Positions 52,382 through 62,179 of a stretch of 64,000 nt of DNA are shown here, in pieces. The first letter of the stretch is position 1; each line of letters begins with the position of its first letter. The notes beneath the pieces are model-generated. The model was not told where the DNA came from and made no database searches. It worked only from the letters and a program-made list of their open reading frames with translations. The translations under genes and the position numbers were made by a program. The DNA lies in assembly GCF_024648825.1 (NCBI RefSeq), contig NZ_JANBBE010000001.1, forward strand, positions 1,550,001 through 1,614,000, written 5' to 3'. The DNA is from Lentzea californiensis. GTDB lineage: Bacteria; Actinomycetota; Actinomycetes; Mycobacteriales; Pseudonocardiaceae.

Positions 52382-53593
52382 ATGGACATCGCGATCACCG
52401 GTGGTTACGTCGTTCCCGTCGACGGCGAGCCCTTTGAAGGCGGCACTGTTCTCATCCGGGGCGGCAAGATCGTTGCTGTGGGTGCTGACGTCGACGTTCC
52501 TGATGGGGTTCAGGTCGTCGATGCTGACGGGGCTTGGGTTTTGCCTGGGTTCGTCGAGGCTCATGCGCACATCGGTGTCCATGAGGAGGCCGAAGGCTGG
52601 GCTGGGCAGGACACCAACGAGATGACTGATCCTGTTGGGGCTCGGATGCGGGCGCTTGACGCGATCAACCCTGCTGACCTCGGCTTTGCCGACGCGCTCA
52701 GTGGTGGGGTTACCACGGCGGTGATCAAGCCCGGGTCTGGTAATCCCATCGGTGGGCAGACTGTTGCCGTCAAGTGCTGGGGGCGGACTGTTGACGAGAT
52801 GCTCGTCAAGGAGCCGGTCAGCGTCAAGAGTGCGCTTGGTGAGAATCCGAAGCGGGTGTATGGCGAGAAGGGGAAGTTGCCGTCTACGCGGCAAGGGGTT
52901 GCGGCGGTCATCCGGGACGAGTTGACCAAGGCTCAGGACTACCTCGCCAAGAAGGCCGAGGCTGAGGCTGACGGGAAGTCCTTCGACCGCAACACCACCC
53001 TCGAGGTTCTGGGGAAGGTGCTCTCCGGCGAGCTGGGCTGGTGTCAGCACGCGCATCGGGCCGACGACATCGCCACTGCGATTCGGTTGTCTGAGGAGTT
53101 CGGGTATCGGCTGATCCTCAACCATGGGACTGAGGGGCATCTGATCGCCGATGTCATTGCCGACAAGCAGATTCCGGTCATCATCGGGCCGCTGTTCACC
53201 AGTCGGTCCAAAGTGGAGTTGCGGAACCGGGGGCTGCGCAACCCCGGGATCTTGGCGCGAGCTGGGGTGGAGTTGGCGATCACCACTGACCATCCTGTTG
53301 TGCCCATTCACTTCCTGGTGCACCAGGCCACGCTGGCTGTGAAGGAAGGGTTGGACAGTGATGTCGCGCTGCGGTCGATCACGACCAACCCTGCGCGGAT
53401 CATGGGGCTGGATGATCGGGTTGGGTCGTTGAAGCCTGGGCTTGACGGTGATGTTGTTGTCTGGTCCGGGGATCCGCTCGACGTGATGAGCCGGGCCCTG
53501 CGTGTGTTCGTGCAGGGGCGCGAGGTCTACACGTGGGACGAGGCTGCTGGGGAAGGGGTCGTGGCCGACCCCTTCTACCGCGAGAGCGTTTAG
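52382..53593 (+). CDS. Amidohydrolase (imidazolonepropionase-like)
   Basis: A 403-residue metal-dependent amidohydrolase. Metal ligands: HAH in EAHAHIGVH, His in QHAHRADD, His in LNHGTEGH and Asp in ITTDHPVVP. The N- and C-terminal beta-sandwich (KIVAVG and LKPGLDGDVVVWSGDP) is complete. The substrate is unknown. Codons are T-rich along almost the whole gene. The 3' end overlaps the convergent acyl-CoA dehydrogenase gene by 4 bases. Confidence 0.87.
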   Translation: MDIAITGGYVVPVDGEPFEGGTVLIRGGKIVAVGADVDVPDGVQVVDADGAWVLPGFVEAHAHIGVHEEAEGWAGQDTNEMTDPVGARMRALDAINPADLGFADALSGGVTTAVIKPGSGNPIGGQTVAVKCWGRTVDEMLVKEPVSVKSALGENPKRVYGEKGKLPSTRQGVAAVIRDELTKAQDYLAKKAEAEADGKSFDRNTTLEVLGKVLSGELGWCQHAHRADDIATAIRLSEEFGYRLILNHGTEGHLIADVIADKQIPVIIGPLFTSRSKVELRNRGLRNPGILARAGVELAITTDHPVVPIHFLVHQATLAVKEGLDSDVALRSITTNPARIMGLDDRVGSLKPGLDGDVVVWSGDPLDVMSRALRVFVQGREVYTWDEAAGEGVVADPFYRESV

Positions 53594-54729
53594 CGGAGGC
53601 CTCGGCCGATCACCAGGCGCTGGATCTGGTTGGTGCCCTCGAAGATCTGCAGGACCTTCGCCTCGCGCATGTAGCGCTCCACCGGGAAGTCGCGGGTGTA
53701 GCCGGCGCCGCCGAGCACCTGGACGGCGTCGGTCGTCACCTTCATCGCCGCGTCTGTGGCGATGAGTTTGGCGATCGACGCCTGCTGGCGGAAGGGGAGT
53801 CCCTTGTCGCGGCGGCGGGCGGCTGAGATGTAGGTGGCTCGGGCCGATTCCACCGCCGCTGCCATGTCCGCCAGCAGGAACTCGAGGCCCTGAAACTCGA
53901 TGATCGGGCGGCCGAACTGGGTTCGGGTCTTGGCGTACGCGACTGCCTCGTCCAGGGCGGCCTGGGCCAGGCCCACGGCGCAGGCGGCGATTCCCAGGCG
54001 GCCCGAGTCCAAAGCGGACAGTGCGATCTTGAGGCCGTCGCCCTCTTTGCCGATCAGGCGGTCGGTGCCGAAGCGGACGTCTTCGAACGCCAACTGGGCG
54101 GTGATGGAGCCGGTCAGGCCCATCTTGCGTTCCGGGGTGGCTGCGGTGATGCCCTGGGCCTCGCCCGGGGCCAGGAAGCAGGAGATGCCTCGGCCCGCGT
54201 CGGGGGACGTTCGGGCCATCAGGGTGTAGAAGTCGGCGGCGCCGGCGTGGGTGATCCACGCCTTGGTGCCGTTCACGACGTACTCGGAGCCCTTGCGGAC
54301 CGCCCTGGTCGACATGGCGGCCGGGTCGGAGCCCGCCTGGACCTCGGAGAGGGCGTAGCCGCCGAGGAGTTCGCCCTCGAGCATCTCCGGGAGCCAGCGG
54401 TCCTGCTGTTCGCGGGTGCCGAAGGTCGCGAGGCCGTAGCACGACATCACGTGCACGGAGAGGCCCACGGCGACCGTCATCCAGGCGGAGGCGACCTCTT
54501 CGAGGGCCTGCAGGTACACCTCGTAGGGCTGCTCGCCGCCGCCGAACTCCTCGGGGTACGGGAGGCCCAGCAGGCCGGACCTGCCCAGTAGGCGGAACGC
54601 GTCGCGGGGGAACTTCTCGTTCTCCTCGGCGTCCGCGGCGTGGGGCTTCAGTTCGTCCCGCGCGATCTCCCTGACCAGCGCGATCAGGTCCTCGGCCTCT
54701 TGCGTGGGGAGCAACCGCTCGGCGGGCAT
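53590..54729 (-). CDS. Acyl-CoA dehydrogenase
   Basis: An FAD enzyme of 379 residues. Conserved blocks: YALSEVQAGSDPAAM (FAD and substrate binding), WITHAGAADFY, RTQFGRPI, QVLGGAGYTRDFPVERYMRE and the catalytic Glu in IFEGTNQIQR. It should oxidise an acyl-CoA at the alpha-beta bond. It is divergent from a TetR-type regulator across a long palindrome, so substrate-dependent derepression is likely. Codon use is normal. Confidence 0.9.
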   Translation of the reverse strand: MPAERLLPTQEAEDLIALVREIARDELKPHAADAEENEKFPRDAFRLLGRSGLLGLPYPEEFGGGEQPYEVYLQALEEVASAWMTVAVGLSVHVMSCYGLATFGTREQQDRWLPEMLEGELLGGYALSEVQAGSDPAAMSTRAVRKGSEYVVNGTKAWITHAGAADFYTLMARTSPDAGRGISCFLAPGEAQGITAATPERKMGLTGSITAQLAFEDVRFGTDRLIGKEGDGLKIALSALDSGRLGIAACAVGLAQAALDEAVAYAKTRTQFGRPIIEFQGLEFLLADMAAAVESARATYISAARRRDKGLPFRQQASIAKLIATDAAMKVTTDAVQVLGGAGYTRDFPVERYMREAKVLQIFEGTNQIQRLVIGRGLR

Positions 54730-54747
54730 CGTCGACCTCCGGTGTGT

Positions 54748-54791
54748 ACTGGTAGCTGTACTCTAGTGCCTTGTGCAGTACAGCTGCCAGT
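54748..54791. promoter_or_regulatory. TetR-type operator palindrome
   Basis: Two 14-bp arms (54748-54761 and 54778-54791) are inverted repeats with one mismatch and a 16-bp spacer. Each arm contains AGCTGTAC or its complement. It fills the gap between the divergent acyl-CoA dehydrogenase and tetR genes, the expected place for autoregulation and control of the enzyme. Confidence 0.65.
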
Positions 54792-54812
54792 GAATGTGGC
54801 AGGGTCGTCACC

Positions 54813-55403
54813 ATGACGCGGGCGCTCACGCAGCGGCAGGCCGAGCTGCTCACCCGGTTGGAGGCGTTGTTCCTCACCGAGGGCTTCGGACATCTCACCC
54901 TGGACGACATCGCGGGCAGGCTGCACTGCTCGAAATCGACGCTGTACGCGCTCGCCGGCAGCAAGGAACAGCTGGCGGTCAGGGTCGTCGGCAGGTACTT
55001 CAAGGGGGCCGCCGAGCGCATCGAGAAGCGCATCGCGGGCCTCGACGACGTGCGCAAACGCATCGGCAGCTACCTCGCGGGAGCCGCTGAGGAGCTGAAC
55101 AAGGCGTCAGCGGCGTTCATCGCGGACGTGTCGGACTTCCCGCCCACGCGCGCCACGTACGAACGCAACGCGCGCGCAGCGGCCGAGCGCATCAAGGCGT
55201 TCATCCAGGACGGCGTGGAGCGGCACGTGTTCCGCGAGGTGCACGCCGCGTTGTTCGCCGAGATGGCCGGTCTGCTCATCGAGGGCATCCAGACGGGTGT
55301 GCTCACGAAACGGGCAGGTGTTTCGGACGCCGAGGCGTTCACCGCGCTGGGCGAACTGTTGTTGGATGGGCTGCAAAGGACCGGAGCCTCCCAGAAGGAG
55401 TAG
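54813..55403 (+). CDS. TetR/AcrR family transcriptional regulator
   Basis: A 196-residue one-domain regulator with an N-terminal helix-turn-helix (FGHLTLDDIAGRLHCSKSTLY in overlapping parts, about residues 29-49) and a helical ligand domain. The ATG at 54813 is preferred; an upstream in-frame start at 54771 would lie within the operator. It likely represses itself and the acyl-CoA dehydrogenase. The sugar kinase gene starts 5 bases after its stop. Confidence 0.87.
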   Translation: MTRALTQRQAELLTRLEALFLTEGFGHLTLDDIAGRLHCSKSTLYALAGSKEQLAVRVVGRYFKGAAERIEKRIAGLDDVRKRIGSYLAGAAEELNKASAAFIADVSDFPPTRATYERNARAAAERIKAFIQDGVERHVFREVHAALFAEMAGLLIEGIQTGVLTKRAGVSDAEAFTALGELLLDGLQRTGASQKE

Positions 55404-55408
55404 AGCGC

Positions 55409-56341
55409 GTGATCGTGGTTGCTGGTGAGGCACTCGTCGACATGGTGCCGGTGGGGGACGACGAGCTCACGCCGCTCGCGCCGAAGCTCGGTGGCGGGCC
55501 GTACAACGTGGCCGTCGCGCTCGGGCGGCTCGACGTGCCGACGGGCTTCCTGTCGCGGGTGTCGACCGACCACTTCGGGGAGCAGCTGATCAAGCGGCTG
55601 CACGCGTCGCAGGTGGCGACGGATCTGGTCCAACGTGGACCGGAGAACACCACGCTCGCCGTCGTCGGCCTCGCGGAGGACGGATCCGCGCGCTACTCGT
55701 TCTACGTCGACGGCACGGCCGACCGCCTCGTCGAGGATCCCGGCGCGCTACCGGCGGAGACGAAGGCCGTGTCGTTCGGCACGTTGTCGTTGGTGCTGGA
55801 GCCCGGTGCCTCGGTCTACGAGACGGTGCTGCGGCGCGAGAGCAAGCGCTTGCTGACGGTGCTCGACCCCAACATCCGGGCGGGCCTGATCCACGATCCG
55901 GGCGCTTACCGGGCGCGGTTCCGGTCTTGGCTGCCGGACGTCGGGCTGCTGAAGGCCTCCGTCGAGGACGCGCGGTGGCTCGCCGAGGACGGTGACGTGA
56001 TCGAGATCGCAAGGACGTGGATTTCACAGGGACCCGCCGCCGTCGTGCTGACGAAAGGCGGCGACGGTCTGTCCGTGATCACCGCCACCGGACAGGTCGA
56101 CGTGCCGCCCGTGAAGGTGGACGTGGTCGACACGATCGGGGCGGGCGACACGGTGCAAGGCGCCCTGCTCGCGTGGCTGCACGACCATGACGCGTTGAGC
56201 GCGGAGAAGATCCGTGGTCTCTCCACGGAGGAATGGACCGCGGCATTGACGTACGCCGGTGCGGCCGCCGCGATCACATGTTCCCGTGCGGGCGCCGAAC
56301 CGCCTTTTGCGAGCGAACTCACCGCCGCGTTGGGTGGATAA
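55409..56341 (+). CDS. PfkB-family carbohydrate kinase (fructokinase-like)
   Basis: A 310-residue ribokinase-fold kinase. The N-terminal GGGPYNVAVALGRLD and the C-terminal DTIGAGDTVQGALLAWL, with the catalytic Asp in GAGD, are diagnostic. It probably phosphorylates fructose or a related sugar. The GTG lies 5 bases after tetR, so the two may be co-transcribed although their roles look unrelated. Confidence 0.87.
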   Translation: MIVVAGEALVDMVPVGDDELTPLAPKLGGGPYNVAVALGRLDVPTGFLSRVSTDHFGEQLIKRLHASQVATDLVQRGPENTTLAVVGLAEDGSARYSFYVDGTADRLVEDPGALPAETKAVSFGTLSLVLEPGASVYETVLRRESKRLLTVLDPNIRAGLIHDPGAYRARFRSWLPDVGLLKASVEDARWLAEDGDVIEIARTWISQGPAAVVLTKGGDGLSVITATGQVDVPPVKVDVVDTIGAGDTVQGALLAWLHDHDALSAEKIRGLSTEEWTAALTYAGAAAAITCSRAGAEPPFASELTAALGG

Positions 56342-56566
56342 AACGGAGGATCGGACTACCGTGGGGGAGCCGCGCTAGAAACTGGCATTACGGATGTGAT
56401 GCCGGTCCCATCTCTCAGAATCGGTTCACACCGCTGCTGCGAGGCGGGCCTTCCGCCGACTAGCGTGAGTGGACTTGAAGACTCAGATCCCAACGGGGTG
56501 GTCCGAGACGACGGCAGACCCAGCGTGGACTGCCGCCACCCCGTCCGAGCGTTGAGAGGGACTTGA

Positions 56567-57880
<1,314 letters not shown>

Positions 57881-57901
57881 TCAGACACTGCTTCACCCGT
57901 G

Positions 57902-57932
57902 CGGGGCGCGCCTGTCATGCAGGCGCGCCCCG
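57902..57932 (+). terminator. Terminator of citrate synthase gene
   Basis: A perfect 13-bp GC-rich stem (57902-57914 with 57920-57932) and 5-base loop, followed by TTCGTCTT. It lies 22 bases beyond the citrate synthase stop and before the photolyase promoter. Confidence 0.85.
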
Positions 57933-57939
57933 TTCGTCT

Positions 57940-57945
57940 TAGCGT
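57940..57945 (+). promoter_or_regulatory. -10 element of leaderless photolyase transcript
   Basis: TAGCGT ends 6 bases before the GTG start, and no ribosome site lies between. It directly follows the citrate synthase terminator. Confidence 0.5.
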
Positions 57946-57951
57946 CGATCC

Positions 57952-59193
57952 GTGAGTTCCCCGTCGCTCGTCTGGTTCCGCCGCGATTTGCGGACATCCG
58001 ATCATCCGGCCATTCTCGCGGCAGCGGAAAGATCGCCTCGCGCACTCGCGTTGTTCGTTCTCGACGACCGGTTGCTGAAACCGTCCGGACAGCCGCGAAT
58101 CGATTTCCTGCACCGCTGTCTGCACGCCCTGAACGACGAACTGGGCGGTCGTCTGATGGTCGTGCACGGTGATCCGGTGGAGGTGGTTCCGCGCATCGCG
58201 AAGGAGATCGGTGCGGAGAGCGTCCACATCTCCGCGGACTACGCGCCATACGGGCGCCGCCGGGACGAGGCCGTTGAGGAAGCGTTGGGGGACATCGAAC
58301 TCGTCCGCTCCGGCTCGCCCTACGCGGTGGCGCCCGGCCGGGTGCGCAAGCAGGACGGAACGCCGTTCAAGGTCTTCACGCCGTTCCGCAACGCCTGGCT
58401 GGAGCACGGCTGGCGCAAGCCCGCGGACACCGGCGCGTCCACTCTGGACTGGCTGGAACCGGAGTACAGCACCACGATCCCGGCCATCGAGGAGAAGCTT
58501 CCGGACGCGTTCGAACTCTGGGAGGAGTTCCGCGACGAACGGCTGCAGGACTACGACACCACCCGGGACCGGCCCGACATGGACGCGACCAGCAGGATGT
58601 CGGCGTTCCTGCGGTGGGGTGTGCTGCACCCCCGGACCCTGCTGCAGGACTGTGACGGAACGTTCCGCAGCGAGCTCGCGTGGCGTGAGTTCTACGCCGA
58701 CGTGCTGTGGCACAAGCCGGAGACCGCGCGCGAGAACTACGACCGCAAGTTCGACCGCATGGTGCACGACGACGACAAGGAGCTCTTCGAGGCGTGGTGC
58801 GAGGGGCGCACCGGGTTTCCGATCGTCGACGCCGGCATGCGGCAGCTGTTGCAGGAAGGCTTCATGCACAACCGGGTGCGCATGATCGTCGCGAGTTTCC
58901 TCGTCAAGGACCTGCACCTGCCGTGGTGGTGGGGCGCCCGGCACTTCATGGAGCACCTGATCGACGGCGACATCGCCTCGAACCAGCACAACTGGCAGTG
59001 GGTCGCGGGCAGCGGCACGGACGCCTCGCCGTTCTTCCGCGTCTTCAACCCGACGACGCAGGCCAAGAAGTTCGACCCGGACGGCGCCTACGTCAGGAGG
59101 TACGCGCCGGACTCGCCCGGCATCGAACCGATCGTGGACCACGCGGTCGAACGCCAGGTGGCGCTCGACCGCTACCAGGCGATCAAAGCCTGA
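57952..59193 (+). CDS. phr: Deoxyribodipyrimidine photolyase
   Basis: A blue-light DNA repair enzyme of 413 residues that reverses cyclobutane pyrimidine dimers. The N-terminal antenna-binding domain starts LVWFRRDLRTSDHPA. The C-terminal FAD domain has TGFPIVDAGMRQL, HNRVRMIVASFLVKD and NWQWVAGSGTDASPFFR. It is somewhat shorter than the ~450-470 residues of class I enzymes. The 3' end overlaps the convergent ABC permease gene by 11 bases. Confidence 0.92.
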   Translation: MSSPSLVWFRRDLRTSDHPAILAAAERSPRALALFVLDDRLLKPSGQPRIDFLHRCLHALNDELGGRLMVVHGDPVEVVPRIAKEIGAESVHISADYAPYGRRRDEAVEEALGDIELVRSGSPYAVAPGRVRKQDGTPFKVFTPFRNAWLEHGWRKPADTGASTLDWLEPEYSTTIPAIEEKLPDAFELWEEFRDERLQDYDTTRDRPDMDATSRMSAFLRWGVLHPRTLLQDCDGTFRSELAWREFYADVLWHKPETARENYDRKFDRMVHDDDKELFEAWCEGRTGFPIVDAGMRQLLQEGFMHNRVRMIVASFLVKDLHLPWWWGARHFMEHLIDGDIASNQHNWQWVAGSGTDASPFFRVFNPTTQAKKFDPDGAYVRRYAPDSPGIEPIVDHAVERQVALDRYQAIKA

Positions 59194-60364
59194 GCGCCTC
59201 GCGGAGCTTGACGCGAGCGCCGGTCCGCAGCACGGCGTTCGCGTAGACCTTGCCGCCCAGCCACGTGATCGCCGCGATGGCCAGCAGTGCCAGCACGACC
59301 GCGAGCAGCACCTGCCAGGCCGGAGCGACACCCAGCGCCATCCGGCCCGGCATCAGGATCGGGGCGAACGGCGGCAGCATCGACAGCACCGTGACCGTTG
59401 TGCCGGAAGGGTTGCCGATCATCAGGTTGATGCCGGCCACGAACGCCACGATGATCGTCATGCTGATCGGCGTCAGCACCGACTGCAGTTCCTCCTGGCG
59501 TGACACCAGTGACGCGGCGGCCGCGAACACGGTGGCGTACAGGAAGAACCCGAGCAGGTACCAGAGCACGCCGGTCAGCAGCGCCGCACCGCCGAGCGTG
59601 CCCACGTCGATCACGTCGAAGGCGGAGGAGAGTCCCAGGCCGACCGTGGAGATCACCAGCAGCTGCAGCAGGCCGACCGCGCCGAGGCCGATCACCTTGC
59701 CCAGCAACAACTGCCACGGCCGCACGGTCGCGAGCAGGATCTCCACGACCCGGCTGGACTTCTCCTCGACCACGCCCTGCGCCACCATCGTGCCGTAGAC
59801 GAGCAGCGAGTAGTACAGCAGCGCGGCCACGATCAACCCGATCGCGAGGCGCTGACCTCGTTGCGGGTCAACGGGTTCGAGTGCGGTGACGGCCACGCGG
59901 GCGTTCGCGAGGCTCTGCGCGACCTCCTGCGGGTTGATGCCCGCCTCCGCCAGCTTCGCGGTCAGCACCTGCTGACGCAGCACGTCGTTCAGCGCCGTCG
60001 CCAGCACCTCGTCGCCGGAACCCTTGACGATCATCTTCAGCTCCGGCGGCGCACCGGTCACCAGTGCGTCGAGGGAGCCGTCGCGGACCTGCTGCTCGGC
60101 GTCGCCCGCGGTCGTGACGTCGCGCGTCTCGACCTCGATGCCGAACGCCTTCGCCTTGTCCCGCAACGGGTCCGCGAGCTGCGTGGCCTGCCCGGACAGC
60201 CCCACGACGCTGTGCTGCTGGTCGTCGAACAGGACCGACTGCAGCACCACGTACCCGGCGAGCACGGCGATGATCACGGCGGTGCCGATCAGGAACGACC
60301 TGGTGCGCACCTTCATGACGAACTCGCGCTTCGCCACCAGCGAGACAGCTCGGGCCGACGTCAT
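59183..60364 (-). CDS. NatB-like ABC exporter permease
   Basis: A 393-residue ABC-2 type permease. Helix 1 (about 26-46) is followed by an extracytoplasmic domain of ~130 residues and then five helices. The conserved YGTMVAQGVVEEKSSRVVEILL loop (in overlapping parts, about 195-216) and PWQLLLGKVIG are typical of NatB/YhaP-like exporters of sodium, peptides or drugs. Coupled to the ATPase gene by an ATGA overlap. Confidence 0.88.
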   Translation of the reverse strand: MTSARAVSLVAKREFVMKVRTRSFLIGTAVIIAVLAGYVVLQSVLFDDQQHSVVGLSGQATQLADPLRDKAKAFGIEVETRDVTTAGDAEQQVRDGSLDALVTGAPPELKMIVKGSGDEVLATALNDVLRQQVLTAKLAEAGINPQEVAQSLANARVAVTALEPVDPQRGQRLAIGLIVAALLYYSLLVYGTMVAQGVVEEKSSRVVEILLATVRPWQLLLGKVIGLGAVGLLQLLVISTVGLGLSSAFDVIDVGTLGGAALLTGVLWYLLGFFLYATVFAAAASLVSRQEELQSVLTPISMTIIVAFVAGINLMIGNPSGTTVTVLSMLPPFAPILMPGRMALGVAPAWQVLLAVVLALLAIAAITWLGGKVYANAVLRTGARVKLREALRL

Positions 60365-61269
60365 GCGCTCCTGCCCTCGATGGTCACGACGTTGCGGAAC
60401 AGCTCGGTCAGCGACGGGCGCTGCCGGGAGAACTCGTGCACGGGACCGGCCGAGAGCGCCGCGTGCAGGACCGCCTGGTCGTCCACGCCGTCGGCGAGTT
60501 CGAGGACGCACCGCGTCCCGTTCTTCTCGATCACCCGCACGCCACCCAGCGTGGCAGCCCACTCGGTCGTTGGCGACTCCACCACGAGGCGAGCTTCGCC
60601 ACTCGACCGGAGCTCGTCCACCGTTCCGGTCGCGACCATCGAACCGGCGCTGACGATGCCGACCCGGTCGCACAGCCGTTCCACCAGGTCGAGCTGGTGG
60701 CTGGAGAACACCACCGGCACCCCGGCGGACGCCTTCTCGCGCAGCACCTGGCTCATCACGTCCACCGCGACCGGGTCGAGGCCGGAGAACGGCTCGTCGA
60801 GCACCAGCACGTCCGGCTCGTGCACCAGTGCGGCGGCCAGCTGGACGCGCTGCTGGTTGCCGAGGCTCAGGCGCTGCACCTCGTCCGTGCGGCGGTCGCG
60901 CAGCCCGAGGCGCGCGATCCAGTTCTCCGCGCTCGTGTGGGCCTCGTTGGTGCCCATGCCGTGCAGTTCGGCCAGGTAGACGAGCTGGTCGAGCACCTTC
61001 ATGCGCGGGTAGAGGCCGCGCTCCTCCGGCATGTACCCGATCCTGCGCCGGGTGTCGAGGTCGACAGCTCTGCCGTTCCACCGCACCTCGCCGGAGTCGG
61101 CCGCGAGCACGCCCAGCGCGATGCGCATGGCCGTGGTCTTCCCGGCGCCGTTGCTGCCGACGAAACCGAAGAGCTCGCCGGCGCGCACGTCGAAGGACAT
61201 GTCCCGCAGGGCGACGACCTCCCCGTAGCGCTTGGAGATCCTGTCGATCTCCAGCACTCCCTCAGGCAC
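60361..61269 (-). CDS. NatA-like ABC exporter ATPase
   Basis: A 302-residue ATPase: Walker A GSNGAGKTT, signature LSLGNQQRVQLA (an N-type signature common in NatA proteins), Walker B VLVLDEPFSGLDP, H-loop VFSSHQLDLVE and a C-terminal ~80-residue domain. I place the start at GTG 61269, with AAGGGG six bases upstream. The longer frame to 61383 lacks family similarity. Divergent from the YbaB-EspC-WXG cassette. Confidence 0.88.
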   Translation of the reverse strand: MPEGVLEIDRISKRYGEVVALRDMSFDVRAGELFGFVGSNGAGKTTAMRIALGVLAADSGEVRWNGRAVDLDTRRRIGYMPEERGLYPRMKVLDQLVYLAELHGMGTNEAHTSAENWIARLGLRDRRTDEVQRLSLGNQQRVQLAAALVHEPDVLVLDEPFSGLDPVAVDVMSQVLREKASAGVPVVFSSHQLDLVERLCDRVGIVSAGSMVATGTVDELRSSGEARLVVESPTTEWAATLGGVRVIEKNGTRCVLELADGVDDQAVLHAALSAGPVHEFSRQRPSLTELFRNVVTIEGRSA

Positions 61270-61398
61270 GGTGAACCCCTTCGTTAGCCCGGATGGCGGT
61301 AATCGCACTGAAAGTATCGGTGAGCAGGGAACGGGTGAAACGATACGGGCGTCTACGGCGAATCGAATGAACGACCAATTCACTCAACGGGGGTGACC

Positions 61399-61851
61399 AT
61401 GGAGCCCATTGACCCGGATCAGTGGCTCAAGCAGTACGGGGCCAAGATCGAGCAGGCCAAGCAGCACGCTGAGCAGGCACGCGACCAGCTCGGTGGTGTC
61501 GGCGGGAGCGCCAGCTCGCCAGACGGCCTGATCACGGTGACTGTCAACGCCACAGGCGTCTTGACAGACCTCCAGATCAAGCCCGAGGCCCGTGGCATGG
61601 ACCCCAGTGAGATCGCCTCCGCAGTGCTCGCCGCTTCCACCAAGGCCCAGCGTGACGCCTCCGGCCGTGTCGTGCAGATCATGACGGACTTCGTCGGCGA
61701 CAGTCCCGCGCTCGAGTTCGTGAAGGCGCAGATGCCGAACGGATACAAGGGCGACGGAACCGACGAGGAAGAACCGAAGTCGGAGTTGGAGCGCAAGGAC
61801 GTCCGGCCGGACGACGAGTACTTCACCAACCCGCCCGACGTCATGGCCTGA
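61399..61851 (+). CDS. YbaB/EbfC-family protein (EspL-like)
   Basis: A 150-residue protein with the YbaB core: an N-terminal coiled helix (IEQAKQHAEQARDQL), the strand DGLITVTVNATGVLTDLQI, and a second helix (VLAASTKAQRDASGRVVQIM). It has an acidic C-terminal tail. In mycobacteria the YbaB relative EspL is encoded beside the ESX-1 substrate EspB. The present gene likewise precedes two ESX-type secreted candidates, so a chaperone-like role is inferred. ATG 61399 is used; GTG 61393 is also possible. Confidence 0.75.
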   Translation: MEPIDPDQWLKQYGAKIEQAKQHAEQARDQLGGVGGSASSPDGLITVTVNATGVLTDLQIKPEARGMDPSEIASAVLAASTKAQRDASGRVVQIMTDFVGDSPALEFVKAQMPNGYKGDGTDEEEPKSELERKDVRPDDEYFTNPPDVMA

Positions 61852-61870
61852 GTGCAGGAGGGGGTTAGGC

Positions 61871-62179
61871 ATGCAGCAGCAATTCAACATCGACCTGGAC
61901 GAGCTGAGAACCCACGCCGCGAACGTGGACCGGCTCATGGAACGGATGCGCAAGGCCACCGAGACGTGCGATCCGGGTGCTCTCACCACTGAGGCGTTCG
62001 GCGTTTTCCTCGGTTTCCTCGCCCAGAACGTCCTCCAGCAGGCGGGCCTGTCGCAGGACGGGCTCGGCAAGGCCGCCAACTCGCTGATGGACATGGCCAG
62101 CGGGCTCAAGAAGACCGTCGAGCAGTACGAGCAGGTCGACCTCGACAACATGTTCGGGTTCCAGGGAGGCCGGGGATGA
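61871..62179 (+). CDS. EspC-like type VII secretion target
   Basis: A 102-residue helical protein of the ESX-1 EspC/DUF2580 kind, with two long helices joined by a loop at CDPGALTT (33-40). A YxxxD secretion signal (Tyr86-Asp90, YEQVD) sits near the C-terminus, as in ESX substrates. The stop overlaps the next gene by 4 bases, implying a co-secreted pair. Ribosome site GGAGGGGG. Confidence 0.75.
   Translation: MQQQFNIDLDELRTHAANVDRLMERMRKATETCDPGALTTEAFGVFLGFLAQNVLQQAGLSQDGLGKAANSLMDMASGLKKTVEQYEQVDLDNMFGFQGGRG

Noticed and set aside
52376..55063. Open frame of about 890 codons on the minus strand through the amidohydrolase and acyl-CoA dehydrogenase region
   Set aside because: It is in the wrong phase for acyl-CoA dehydrogenase and antisense to the amidohydrolase; no family similarity.
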